Counted from the stretch's first letter, positions 1 through 6,646 are shown. The stretch: 11,624 nucleotides of DNA from JALZHR01 sp036389695 (GCA_036389695.1 DASVWG010000383.1:1-11624); one strand, 5' to 3'. Notes: a model not told the origin generated them from the sequence alone. Program-made: numbers and translations.

Positions 1-1
1 G

Positions 2-1240
2 GTTTTGCGCGAGGCGGCGCGGAAAATGGGCAAAAATGTAAAATTTACATACGAAACGAATCCGGGCGAAGTTTGGGAAGAAGACGAATTCTGGTTTGAA
101 TTGTCGTGGCGAATCGATCCGGACGGCGAGCTCGGAATCCGAAAACATTTCGTTTCGCCGTATCGCGCGGGCGAGAAAATCACGATTGACGAATATTACC
201 GGTACATTTTTGAAAACACGAAAGGCTTGCCCGAAGCCGCCGCGAAAGAAAATCTGACGCCGCTCGAATATATGCGAAAATACGGCGCTTTCGAGGTCGA
301 AAAAGCGGTTTACAACAAGCATCTCGAACCGCTCGCCGAAGCCGATTTGGAAGGCACGCAGATTGACAAAGACACCGGCTGCGTGCGGAAAAACAACAAT
401 ACCGTCGGCGTCGTCATCGACGGCGTTCCGCGCGTCGGCTTTAACACGCCTTCCCGAAAGCAGGAATTTTATTCCGCCACGACGAAAGATTGGGGCTGGT
501 CGGAATACGCTTTTCCGATTTATGTGAAAAGCCACATTCATCCCGAAAATCTGGGCGAAAACGAGATTGTTTTAGTTCCGACGTTTCGCCTGCCGACTTT
601 GATTCACACGCGTTCCGGCAACGCGAAATGGCTGGCGGAAATCTCGCATCGCAACCCGCTCTGGATGCACACTTCGGACGGCGAGCGCTGGGGAATCAAA
701 ACCGGCGACCTCGTGCGCGTCTCGACCGACATCGGATATTTCGTCAATCGCGCGTGGGTGACGGAAGGAATGAAGCCGGGCGTCGTCGCCTGCTCGCATC
801 ACATCGGGCGCTGGCGGCGCGCGCAGGACGCGAAGAACAATCGCTGGGCGACGAATCAGGTTTCGATTGACGAAGTCGAAAAAGGCAAATGGAAAATGAC
901 CGTCGTCGAAGGCATCGGCGCTTATAAAAGCTCCGACCCGGACACGTCCAGAATCTTCTGGACGGACGGCGGCGTTCATCAAAACATTACGTTTCCCGTC
1001 CATCCCGACCCGATTTCGGGAATGCACTGCTGGCATCAGCGCGTCAGAGTCGAAAAAGCGCACGACGGCGATAAATACGGCGACGTTTACGTCGACACGG
1101 AAAAATCCTTCGCCATTTACAAAGAATGGCTGGCGATGACGCGCCCCGCGCCGGGACCGAACGGCTTGCGCCGACCGCTCTGGCTGGCTCGCCCGCTGCG
1201 ACCGTCGGATGATATGTTTTATGTGGAAGTAAAAAGCTAG
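2..1240 (+). CDS. Molybdopterin-dependent oxidoreductase (DMSO reductase family), C-terminal part, 5'-truncated by window edge
   Basis: This is the C-terminal ~412 residues of a larger enzyme; the frame is open to the left edge and family members usually run 700-1000 residues, so the start lies outside. Numbering residues from the TTG at position 5, about 185-275 match the molybdopterin-dinucleotide-binding domain: FRLPTLIHTRSGN, then HRNPLWMH, then GIKTGDLVRV and a segment PGVVACSHHIGRW, the order typical of the DMSO reductase superfamily. The earlier part (TPSRKQEFYS, ~148-157) matches the segment before that domain in thiosulfate/polysulfide/arsenate-reductase-like members. The protein ends in DDMFYVEVKS. 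The Mo ligand and any N-terminal Fe-S cluster or Tat signal lie upstream, so the substrate cannot be named. A damaged copy of the same terminus lies at 2020-2090. The family is secure; the subfamily is unknown. Confidence 0.9.
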   Translation, partial: VLREAARKMGKNVKFTYETNPGEVWEEDEFWFELSWRIDPDGELGIRKHFVSPYRAGEKITIDEYYRYIFENTKGLPEAAAKENLTPLEYMRKYGAFEVEKAVYNKHLEPLAEADLEGTQIDKDTGCVRKNNNTVGVVIDGVPRVGFNTPSRKQEFYSATTKDWGWSEYAFPIYVKSHIHPENLGENEIVLVPTFRLPTLIHTRSGNAKWLAEISHRNPLWMHTSDGERWGIKTGDLVRVSTDIGYFVNRAWVTEGMKPGVVACSHHIGRWRRAQDAKNNRWATNQVSIDEVEKGKWKMTVVEGIGAYKSSDPDTSRIFWTDGGVHQNITFPVHPDPISGMHCWHQRVRVEKAHDGDKYGDVYVDTEKSFAIYKEWLAMTRPAPGPNGLRRPLWLARPLRPSDDMFYVEVKS

Positions 1241-1473
1241 AAATTGTGTTGTGACAGCAAAAACAGAATAGAGTTTTCTGTCTTTATCTGTTCGTGCATT
1301 CAGCATTTCCGTAACTTCACTACAGTTAGCATTGAACTGAAAACATTTTTCTAATTAGTAGCGTATGTAACACTAAGCTAGTTGGATAAACCAAAAAATA
1401 GTGCCAACCAACAAGCACTGCTGTTTTTTAGAGATTTTTTTAGAAGAAATTCAAACTTTAGGAGAATAGAAAA
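1241..1473. other. AT-rich intergenic stretch with weak hairpins
   Basis: No gene is visible. A 6-bp stem (ACAGAA 1263-1268 with TTCTGT 1276-1281) followed by a T-rich run lies soon after the molybdoenzyme stop and may act as a weak terminator. A second hairpin with a T-tract is listed separately. The base composition is visibly richer in A and T than the flanking coding DNA. Confidence 0.4.
1399..1429 (+). terminator. Possible Rho-independent terminator upstream of the Cys-rich protein gene
   Basis: AGTGC (1400-1404) pairs with GCACT (1415-1419), extended by one T-G wobble, with a 10-nt loop. TTTTTT follows at 1424-1429 and another run of T at 1435-1441. The stem is short, so this is tentative. 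It could end transcripts of the molybdoenzyme gene or sit in the leader of the next gene, whose start is 45 nt downstream. Confidence 0.4.
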
Positions 1474-1833
1474 ATGAAAAAATCAGTTTTTGCATTAGTG
1501 TTTGTCTTTTGTTTGCTCGGTATTACATACGGCGGCGAAAAAAATCCGCAAAATTCCAGTCTTATGTTTAATGAAAGAGAATCCTTAATGAAAGAATCCA
1601 TTCTTCAAATGGAAAATTATTCTTTTTGGATGACGACGGATTCTCTCGGGTTTATTGAAGCGATGGCTGAAAGCTGCAGTATAAGTGATAAACATGGAAG
1701 TTGCAGTGTAACTTGTAGTAAAGGCAAAGCAATTTGTAGACCGGGTCATTGGAAGTTACGTGATTCTAATGGTTTCACCGGAGTTCGTCTTTACGAGAGC
1801 GTTCCGCCGACCTGTTTTTGTAGCGGTTCGTGA
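1474..1833 (+). CDS. Small secreted cysteine-rich protein, unknown function
   Basis: A 119-residue protein with a clear Sec signal peptide: MKK, then a hydrophobic core to about residue 18, with likely cleavage near Gly20-Gly21. The mature part has six cysteines clustered in the C-terminal half: C68, C77, C81, C88, C114 and C116, in the pattern C-x8-C-x3-C-x6-C-x25-C-x-C. This suggests a disulfide-bonded or metal-binding secreted domain. The start is supported by AGGAG at 1460-1464, about 9 nt before the ATG. Codon use is A/T-rich (agt, aaa, gaa, ata), unlike the gcg/ccg/tcg-rich neighbours, and the gene sits alone in an AT-rich stretch, which hints at acquisition from elsewhere or fast evolution. 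I do not recognise the family. A precursor of a processed secreted peptide is possible, but no modification or protease gene is adjacent. Confidence 0.75.
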   Translation: MKKSVFALVFVFCLLGITYGGEKNPQNSSLMFNERESLMKESILQMENYSFWMTTDSLGFIEAMAESCSISDKHGSCSVTCSKGKAICRPGHWKLRDSNGFTGVRLYESVPPTCFCSGS

Positions 1834-1907
1834 AGATAACGGGACTCGGATATATTTCTCGTTTCGCGAAATAAAAACGGGATTAAATAATTTCGTTTAC
1901 TCTCAAC

Positions 1908-1922
1908 GGTAAAATAATTACC
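1908..1922. repeat. Small perfect inverted repeat
   Basis: GGTAA (1908-1912) and TTACC (1918-1922) are separated by 5 nt. It lies immediately before the stronger hairpin at 1924-1960 and may be part of the same transcript-end structure. Its function is unknown. Confidence 0.35.
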
Positions 1923-1923
1923 T

Positions 1924-1960
1924 TAAAACTATGAGATGCAGCAACGCCCTCATAGTTTTA
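1924..1960 (+). terminator. Perfect 12-bp hairpin, likely terminator of the Cys-rich protein gene
   Basis: TAAAACTATGAG (1924-1935) and CTCATAGTTTTA (1949-1960) form a perfect 12-bp stem with a 13-nt loop. The right arm ends in TTTTA followed by TTTG, and the left arm is preceded by a mixed tract on the other strand. The stem is AT-rich, so it is weaker than a classical terminator. It begins about 90 nt after the stop at 1833 and is the best candidate for the transcript end. Confidence 0.5.
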
Positions 1961-2019
1961 TTTGTGTGATTAATAGGTTAATTGGCAATTATATGATTGG
2001 CGCGTATTCCGTCTTTTAA

Positions 2020-2090
2020 GCTATCTGGTTCAACGGCGGCATTCGTGAAAACCCGACGATATGTTTTACGTCGGAAACGCCGAAACATAA
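2020..2090 (+). pseudogene. Remnant of a molybdopterin-oxidoreductase C-terminus
   Basis: In one frame, 2020-2054 reads AIWFNGGIREN followed by P. In the next frame, 2055-2090 reads DDMFYVGNAET and a stop (TAA 2088-2090). The intact enzyme ending at 1240 finishes PLWLARPLRPSDDMFYVEVKS. DDMFYV is thus shared, and a Trp lies at nearly the same distance before it. Over 18 bases the DDMFYV codons differ at three sites, all third positions (gat/gac, tat/tac, gtg/gtc), as expected for divergence under protein selection. From the Trp codon (2026-2028) to the Asp codon (2055) there are 26 bases, so one base loss or two gains broke the frame; a stop (2017-2019) closes it upstream. The TAA lies 12 bp before the next gene's ATG, a normal operon spacing. 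It is probably what is left of a second, or the original, copy of this gene. Confidence 0.6.
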
Positions 2091-2102
2091 ATTTAAAATA
2101 AT

Positions 2103-2648
2103 ATGCCCGAAGATTTGCATCTCGAACCGGCTGTAAACCGTCCGGACCTTTTGCCGCCGAGTATTAACGAGCTTTTGAAAAACTGGCGCGGCGCGACGCC
2201 GGTCGAGGAAATTCTGGTGACGCCGATTGACGCCGAATTTGCCGACAGCGCGAAGTTTTGCGAGCATTACGGCGTCGACCCGTCGGGCGGCGCGAATTGC
2301 GTTATCGCGGTCGCCGTGCGCGGCGAAAACCGTTCGTTTGCGGCGTGTCTGGTTCCGGTGAATTGCCGCGCGGATTTGAATAATGTGGCGCGAAAAACTT
2401 TGGGCGCGAAAAAGATTTCATTTGCGCCGCTCGACGAGGTTCTGGCGGAGACGGGAATGGAATACGGCGGAATTACGCCGCTCGGTTTGCCGGAAAGCTA
2501 CCCGATTCTGATTGATTCGCGAATCGCCGCGATGGAGCGTTTGATTATCGGCGGCGGTTTCCGCCGGAGCAAGTTGTCGATTTCGGGAAAGATTTTAGCC
2601 GAGCTTCCAAACGCCGTCGTTGTCGAAGGATTGGGCAAAGAAATATAG
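2103..2648 (+). CDS. YbaK/EbsC-family protein (aminoacyl-tRNA deacylase-like)
   Basis: A 181-residue cytoplasmic protein. Residues ~60-170 match the YbaK/ProX editing fold: a strand region NCVIAVAVRGENRSFAACLVP, then DLNNVARKTLGAKKISFAPLDEV, then the hallmark TGMEYGGITPLGLP and ILIDSRI, and IGGGFRRSKLSISG near the end. Family members hydrolyse mischarged tRNAs such as Cys-tRNA(Pro) or Ala-tRNA(Pro). In canonical members a lysine sits in the first core strand (a KTL-like segment); here that place reads ANCV, so the catalytic Lys seems replaced by N65. I recall actinobacterial YbaK-like proteins with the same NCV-type segment, so this may be a separate subfamily with a different role. No good ribosome-binding site precedes the ATG. 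The next gene starts 5 bp after the stop, suggesting co-transcription. Confidence 0.8.
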   Translation: MPEDLHLEPAVNRPDLLPPSINELLKNWRGATPVEEILVTPIDAEFADSAKFCEHYGVDPSGGANCVIAVAVRGENRSFAACLVPVNCRADLNNVARKTLGAKKISFAPLDEVLAETGMEYGGITPLGLPESYPILIDSRIAAMERLIIGGGFRRSKLSISGKILAELPNAVVVEGLGKEI

Positions 2649-2653
2649 AAAAA

Positions 2654-3103
2654 ATGAGAATTCTGATTTCCACCGACGGCTCGGAATTCAGCCGCGCCGC
2701 CGTCGAAAAAAGCTTCGAGATAATTGCCTCGCCGGAAAAAACGGCGATAAAAATCGTTTCGGTTTTCGAAGTTATCGAGCCGATGGACATCAGCATTTCG
2801 CCGGAATTTTCTCAGGAGCTCGAAAGCTCGGCGCGGAAAAAAGCGCAGGAATATGCCGAGCAAGCCGCCGCGCAGGTTCGGCAGCGCTTTCCGGATATCG
2901 ATTTGACGACACAGGTTTCGCTGGGCGCGCCCGACGAGTCGCTTATCAAAGCGGCAAAAGAATGGTCGGCGGATTTGATTGTCATCGGCTCGCACGGGCG
3001 CGGCTTTTGGGGACGAATGCTGCTCGGCTCGATTACCGATTCGCTGGTGCACCACGCGCCCTGCTCGGTTCTCGTCGTGCGCGGCACAAATCCGTCTCCA
3101 TAA
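2654..3103 (+). CDS. Universal stress protein (UspA family)
   Basis: A single-domain 149-residue Usp. The N-terminus MRILISTDGSEFS has the conserved Asp (D8) after the first strand. The C-terminus has the ATP-binding signature G-x2-G-x9-G-S: G112, G115, then G125-S126 (GSHGRGFWGRMLLGS), followed by a short Ser/Asp helix and the final strand CSVLVVRG. This points to the ATP-binding class rather than the non-binding UspA class. Usp proteins act in the cytoplasm in stress tolerance, but their exact partners vary. The gene lies 5 bp after the YbaK-like stop with little Shine-Dalgarno sequence, so translation may be coupled. Its length is normal for the family. Confidence 0.92.
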   Translation: MRILISTDGSEFSRAAVEKSFEIIASPEKTAIKIVSVFEVIEPMDISISPEFSQELESSARKKAQEYAEQAAAQVRQRFPDIDLTTQVSLGAPDESLIKAAKEWSADLIVIGSHGRGFWGRMLLGSITDSLVHHAPCSVLVVRGTNPSP

Positions 3104-3262
3104 CTTCCGGCGACTTGTCCTGATTTACCCGCCATCCGCCTTGCATCTCCCTTTGAATAAAAGTGTTTTCAAATTTGAAGATATGGTGTAAGCTTTTCGC
3201 ATCGATTGCTTGAAACAATTTGGCTTAGTATTTTCGGGTTTATTTACGCGCCGGAATAAAAT
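3104..3262 (+). promoter_or_regulatory. Intergenic region with possible promoter of the GDT1-like gene
   Basis: It contains a 12-bp palindrome TTCAAATTTGAA (3168-3179). A weak promoter match is present: TTGCTT (3206-3211), 17 bp, TATTTT (3229-3234). GGAAT lies shortly before the ATG at 3263. No convincing terminator for the Usp gene is seen. Confidence 0.3.
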
Positions 3263-3853
3263 ATGGATATTTCTATATTGCTGACAGCTTTTGCCATTGT
3301 TTTTGCGGCAGAGATTATCGGCGATAAATCAATCTACACGATAATCTCGCTGGCAATGCGTTTCAATCTGACGGCGGTCTTTTTAGGCTTGACCGTCGCC
3401 TTTTGTTTGAAAATGCTGGTCGCCGTTCTCGTCGGACAGATGTTGACCGAGCTGCCGCCGGCGCTGCTGGCAACCGTCAGCGCGCTCACATTTTTCGCCA
3501 CGGCTTTTGTTTTATGGTTTAAAAATTCGGATGACAACGCTCAGCCGCGACCTGATTCCGCGAGCTTCTCCGGCTCGACGGCGATTTCTTTCGCTTCGAT
3601 TTTTTTTATCGAATGGGCAGACATCGGACAAATCTCCGCCGCCGCCCTGACGGCGCAATATAAAGCGCCGGCAACCGTCTGGCTCGGCGCTTCCGCCGCC
3701 TTGATACTCAAGGGAATTTTAGCAATTACGCTGGGCTTAGCTCTGCGGCGATATTTCCCGAAAAACTTCTTATACTACACCGCCATTTCTCTATGCCTTT
3801 TTATGGGCATTCTCTCCGTCTGGCAAATACTGCAGCCGGAAAGCCTTTATTGA
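3263..3853 (+). CDS. GDT1/TMEM165 (UPF0016)-like membrane cation transporter
   Basis: A 196-residue inner-membrane protein of about six hydrophobic segments in two halves, joined by a polar loop around residues 88-104 (KNSDDNAQPRPDS). Each half begins with an acidic motif as in UPF0016, whose consensus is E-x-G-D-(K/R)-(S/T). The first is AEIIGDKS (E17, G20, D21, K22, S23), with one extra residue between Glu and Gly. The second is IEWADIGQ (E117, D120, Q123), where the usual EWGDRSQ has become EWADIGQ. Both acidic residues are kept in each half. The following segments (ISAAALTAQYKAPATVWLGA) resemble the second UPF0016 repeat. Family members move Mn2+ or Ca2+, with H+ exchange proposed; the changed motifs leave the ion uncertain. 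The gene stands alone, about 160 bp after the Usp gene. Confidence 0.65.
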   Translation: MDISILLTAFAIVFAAEIIGDKSIYTIISLAMRFNLTAVFLGLTVAFCLKMLVAVLVGQMLTELPPALLATVSALTFFATAFVLWFKNSDDNAQPRPDSASFSGSTAISFASIFFIEWADIGQISAAALTAQYKAPATVWLGASAALILKGILAITLGLALRRYFPKNFLYYTAISLCLFMGILSVWQILQPESLY

Positions 3854-3920
3854 TAAATGTATCGGATTTAAAAAAATTCCAACCAAAATCTAAGATTTAA
3901 CTTATACCAGGCACACAAAC

Positions 3921-3947
3921 AAAAAAGAACAACCGTTATAGTTGTCC
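3921..3947 (-). terminator. Rho-independent terminator of tRNA-Lys
   Basis: Read on the minus strand, GGACAAC (3947-3941) pairs with GTTGTTC (3933-3927) around a 7-nt loop, with one G-T wobble. TTTTTT follows at 3926-3921. It begins 18 nt after the 3' end of the tRNA and faces the same way. Confidence 0.75.
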
Positions 3948-3965
3948 TTTTCCTGTTTAAATAAA

Positions 3966-4041
3966 TGGTGATCCGAGAAGGACTCGAACCTTCGACCCAA
4001 TGGTTAAAAGCCATTTGCTCTACCGACTGAGCTATCGGACC
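3966..4041 (-). tRNA. trnK: tRNA-Lys (anticodon UUU)
   Basis: A 76-nt tRNA on the minus strand. The acceptor arm GGTCCGA pairs with TCGGATC, followed by A and an encoded CCA end (3966-3968). The D arm reads AGCTCAGTCGGTAGAGC. The anticodon arm AATGG-CTTTTAA-CCATT has UUU at positions 34-36, reading AAA/AAG lysine codons. The T arm carries GGTTCGAGTCC. It has its own promoter (4100-4128) and terminator (3921-3947), so it is probably a single-gene unit, although the upstream epimerase gene points the same way. Confidence 0.97.
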
Positions 4042-4099
4042 ACTTTTTGAAAAAGAACGCTTCCGGAATGGTGAAATATTTTCACTAACCGAAATAAAA

Positions 4100-4128
4100 A
4101 TGATACACATTGAGATTTAATCTGGCAA
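4100..4128 (-). promoter_or_regulatory. Sigma70-type promoter of tRNA-Lys
   Basis: On the minus strand TTGCCA (4128-4123), a 17-bp spacer and TATCAT (4105-4100) match the -35/-10 consensus at 5 of 6 positions each. Transcription would start near 4093, giving about a 50-nt leader before the tRNA. This is one of the two best promoter matches in the window. Confidence 0.6.
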
Positions 4129-4155
4129 GTCGATTTCGTGTGAAAAATTTCTCGT

Positions 4156-5121
4156 TTACGAATTATTCGCGGCGAAGCGGCTTTGTTTCCACCAGTCGAT
4201 GGTTTTTTGCAAACCTTCTTCCAAGCCGACGAGTTTTTCGTAGTTCAGGCATTCTTTGGCGCGGGAATTGTCGGCTTGCGAGTGTTTGACGTCGCCGGTT
4301 CTTTCGGTCTGGTATTCAGCTTCGACGTCCGTTTTGCCGGTTATTTTTTTCAGCACTTCCAGCAGCTCGTTCAGGCTGATGCGCTCGCCGTTTGAGCAGT
4401 TCATGACCTGACCGATGCCTTTAGTCGTCTGTGCGGCTTTGATGTTGGCGGAGACGACGTTGGCGATAAACGTAAAATCGCGCGACTGCTCGCCGTCGCC
4501 GTAGATGACGGGCGTTTTGCCGCTCATCAGGGCGTCGATGAAGCGGGAAATGACGCCGGAATACATCGATGAAGGATTCTGACGCGGTCCGAAAACGTTG
4601 AAATAGCGCAGGGAAATCGTCTCCAGATTGTAGACGTTGCTGAAAACCTGGCAGTAATATTCGCCCATCAGTTTTGCCGCCGCGTAGGGCGAGAGCGGTT
4701 CGGGGCGCATCGTTTCGACTTTCGGCAGAATTTCCTGATTGCCGTAAGCCGAGCTGGAAGCCGCGTAAATAAGACGCCGGACGCCGGCGTCTCTGGCTTT
4801 CAAAAGCAGGTTAAAAGTCGCGTTGACGCAAGCGGCGTGAGTTTCCTGCGGGTTATCGACCGAGCGCGGAACGCTGGGCAGAGCGGCTTGGTGAAAAACA
4901 ATCTCGGCTGCGTCGAGCGCTTTTTGCAAAGCCGAATCGTCGTTTAAATCGCCTTCGACGAAATCGAAATCGCCTTCGATTTCTTCCAGATTTTCACGAA
5001 AACCCGTCGCGAGATTGTCGATAATCGTGACCTTCGCGCCCTGCCGAATAAGCTCGCCCGCCAGATTGGAACCGATAAAACCCGCGCCGCCGGTGACTAA
5101 CACTTTTGATGTAAAATTCAT
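4156..5121 (-). CDS. NAD-dependent UDP-sugar 4-epimerase (WbpP/Gne-like, extended SDR)
   Basis: A 321-residue extended short-chain dehydrogenase/reductase. The NAD-binding motif is G11-x2-G14-x2-G17 in VLVTGGAGFIGSN, with D35 after the second strand. The catalytic elements are AASSSAYG (Ser 122-124) and Y146-x3-K150 in SPYAAAK. HQAALPSVPRSVDNP (77-91), RYFNVFGPRQNP and GDGEQSRDFTFI place it near WbpP/VipB-type UDP-N-acetylglucosamine/UDP-N-acetylgalactosamine 4-epimerases rather than short GalE. It would interconvert UDP-GlcNAc and UDP-GalNAc (or the glucose/galactose pair) in the cytoplasm for surface polysaccharide. The gene lies 203 bp downstream of ugd on the same strand, with a hairpin terminator (5149-5174) between them. 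A TATACT (5144-5139) just after that hairpin could be its own -10 element. No strong ribosome-binding site is seen. Substrate choice is inferred from motifs. Confidence 0.85.
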   Translation of the reverse strand: MNFTSKVLVTGGAGFIGSNLAGELIRQGAKVTIIDNLATGFRENLEEIEGDFDFVEGDLNDDSALQKALDAAEIVFHQAALPSVPRSVDNPQETHAACVNATFNLLLKARDAGVRRLIYAASSSAYGNQEILPKVETMRPEPLSPYAAAKLMGEYYCQVFSNVYNLETISLRYFNVFGPRQNPSSMYSGVISRFIDALMSGKTPVIYGDGEQSRDFTFIANVVSANIKAAQTTKGIGQVMNCSNGERISLNELLEVLKKITGKTDVEAEYQTERTGDVKHSQADNSRAKECLNYEKLVGLEEGLQKTIDWWKQSRFAANNS

Positions 5122-5148
5122 ATGTAAATTAAAATGGAAGTATAAGAA

Positions 5149-5174
5149 AGGCGGAAGCTCGAAAACCTCCGCCT
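5149..5174 (-). terminator. Rho-independent terminator after ugd
   Basis: AGGCGGA (5149-5155) and TCCGCCT (5168-5174) form a perfect GC-rich 7-bp stem with a 12-nt loop. On the minus strand it is followed by TTTCTTATAC, a short T-rich tract. It lies 150 bp after the ugd stop and just before the epimerase start. Confidence 0.55.
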
Positions 5175-5324
5175 ATTCATTTTAAACATTTGAGTCGAAA
5201 CTGCAAATTAATGCTTTGCCCAAAAATAAAACCGAGCGTTTTGAGTTGCAACTTTAGTCGGCTTTTACTTTCGCTATCTGCTGCCTGTAGGCGCGGCTCA
5301 GCGCTTTATTTCCGTTTTCCGCAA

Positions 5325-6623
5325 TTAACGCCCGACGCCGACGTAATCAAAGCCGAGCTCGCGCATATCTTTAGGCTCGTAGATATTGCGCAAATCGGCA
5401 ATCTTCGGCGATTTCAGAAGGCTTTTGACTTTTTCCATATCGAGCGCGCGAAATTGATTCCACTCGGTAATAATAACGAGCGCGTCGGCGTCACGGATAG
5501 CCTCATATTCGTCGGACGCATATTCGATGTCGGGCAGGCAATGTTTGGCTTCTTCCATCGCGACCGGGTCGAAGGCTTTGACCTGCGCGCCGAGTTTCTG
5601 CATTTCCTTTATAATGTCAATCGCCGGAGACTCGCGCATATCGTCGGTTTCGGGTTTGAACGAAAGCCCCAGAACGCCGATTTGTTTGCCTTCCAAACCG
5701 CCGACGAGCTTTTCGATTTTCGGAACCATCGCCTGCCGCTGCTGCTCGTTGGCTTCGATGACGGCATCGACGACCATCGTTTCGATGCCGAATTGGTCGC
5801 CGACTTTGGTAAACGCGCGCGTGTCCTTCGGAAAGCAGGAGCCGCCGTAGCCGGGACCGGGATGCAGAAATTTTCGACCGATGCGATTGTCCATTCCCAT
5901 CCCGCGCGCGACGTCGTGGACGTCGCAGCCGATGGCGTCGCACAGATTGGCAATCTCGTTAATAAACGTAATTTTGGTGGCGAGAAAAGCGTTGGCGGCG
6001 TATTTGATAAGCTCGGCGGCTTCGAGCGAGGTAATGACAATCGGCGTTTCAATCAGATAAAGCGGGCGATAGAGGTCTTTCATAATCGCGATGGCGTCCG
6101 GCTCGTTGCTGCCGATGACGACGCGGTCGGGACGCATAAAATCTTCGATTGCCGCGCCTTCGCGCAAAAATTCCGGGTTGGAAGCGACGCCGAAATTGGT
6201 TTTGACCTTTTGATTTTCGGCGACGAATCCGCGCAGCCAGTTGCCCGTTCCGACCGGCACGGTCGATTTCGTGACGATAACTTTGTAACCGTTCATCGCT
6301 TCGGCGATGTCTTTCGCCGCCTGCTGGTAATAGCTCATATCGGGCGAGCCGTCCGCTTTCGGCGGCGTGCCGACGGCGAGGAAAACGACCAGCGCCTGTT
6401 CGACCGCCGATTTGATGTCGGTCGTGAAATGAAGACGACCGGCTTTCGAATTGCGCTCGACAATCTGGTCTAAGCCCGGTTCATAAATCGGTATAATACC
6501 TTGATTTAAGCGTTCAATTTTATTTCGGTCAACGTCGACGCAGGTGACTTCAACGCCGAATTCGGCAAAGCACGCGCCGGTCACCAAGCCGACGTAACCC
6601 GTTCCAATAACTGCAATATGCAT
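5325..6623 (-). CDS. ugd: UDP-glucose 6-dehydrogenase
   Basis: A 432-residue cytoplasmic enzyme that oxidises UDP-glucose to UDP-glucuronate with two NAD+. The N-terminal Rossmann domain starts MHIAVIGTGYVGLVTG with G7-x-G9-x2-G12. Catalytic residues are recognisable by spacing: E151 and E155 in NPEFLREG, K207 and N211 in ELIKYAANAF, and C263 and D267 in GPGYGGSCFPKD. The C-terminal UDP-binding domain includes LGLSFKPETDDMRESPA, and the protein ends near DYVGVGR. Length is normal. AGGAAT lies about 11 nt before the ATG on the minus strand. Product UDP-GlcA feeds acidic exopolysaccharide or further UDP-sugars. The gene is followed by a UDP-sugar epimerase, so both probably serve surface polysaccharide, though no glycosyltransferase is in the window. 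Two 11-bp direct repeats lie upstream (6647-6671). Confidence 0.96.
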   Translation of the reverse strand: MHIAVIGTGYVGLVTGACFAEFGVEVTCVDVDRNKIERLNQGIIPIYEPGLDQIVERNSKAGRLHFTTDIKSAVEQALVVFLAVGTPPKADGSPDMSYYQQAAKDIAEAMNGYKVIVTKSTVPVGTGNWLRGFVAENQKVKTNFGVASNPEFLREGAAIEDFMRPDRVVIGSNEPDAIAIMKDLYRPLYLIETPIVITSLEAAELIKYAANAFLATKITFINEIANLCDAIGCDVHDVARGMGMDNRIGRKFLHPGPGYGGSCFPKDTRAFTKVGDQFGIETMVVDAVIEANEQQRQAMVPKIEKLVGGLEGKQIGVLGLSFKPETDDMRESPAIDIIKEMQKLGAQVKAFDPVAMEEAKHCLPDIEYASDEYEAIRDADALVIITEWNQFRALDMEKVKSLLKSPKIADLRNIYEPKDMRELGFDYVGVGR

Positions 6624-6646
6624 ATATAAATACTATTCCTGACTTA

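Noticed and set aside
572..1306. A 244-codon minus-strand open frame opposite the molybdoenzyme gene
   Set aside because: Antisense shadow of a clear family member; Arg-rich translation with no recognisable motif.
2620..3123. A 167-codon plus-strand frame overlapping the Usp gene
   Set aside because: The Usp frame has a full conserved domain over the same bases; the alternative is Arg/Ala/Gly-rich noise.
3868..4110. An 80-codon minus-strand open frame
   Set aside because: It runs through the tRNA-Lys gene and its terminator; it has no protein-like features.
5190..6473. A 427-codon open frame on the plus strand opposite ugd
   Set aside because: It is the antisense shadow of the highly recognisable ugd gene; its translation is Arg/Phe/Asp-rich without any domain.
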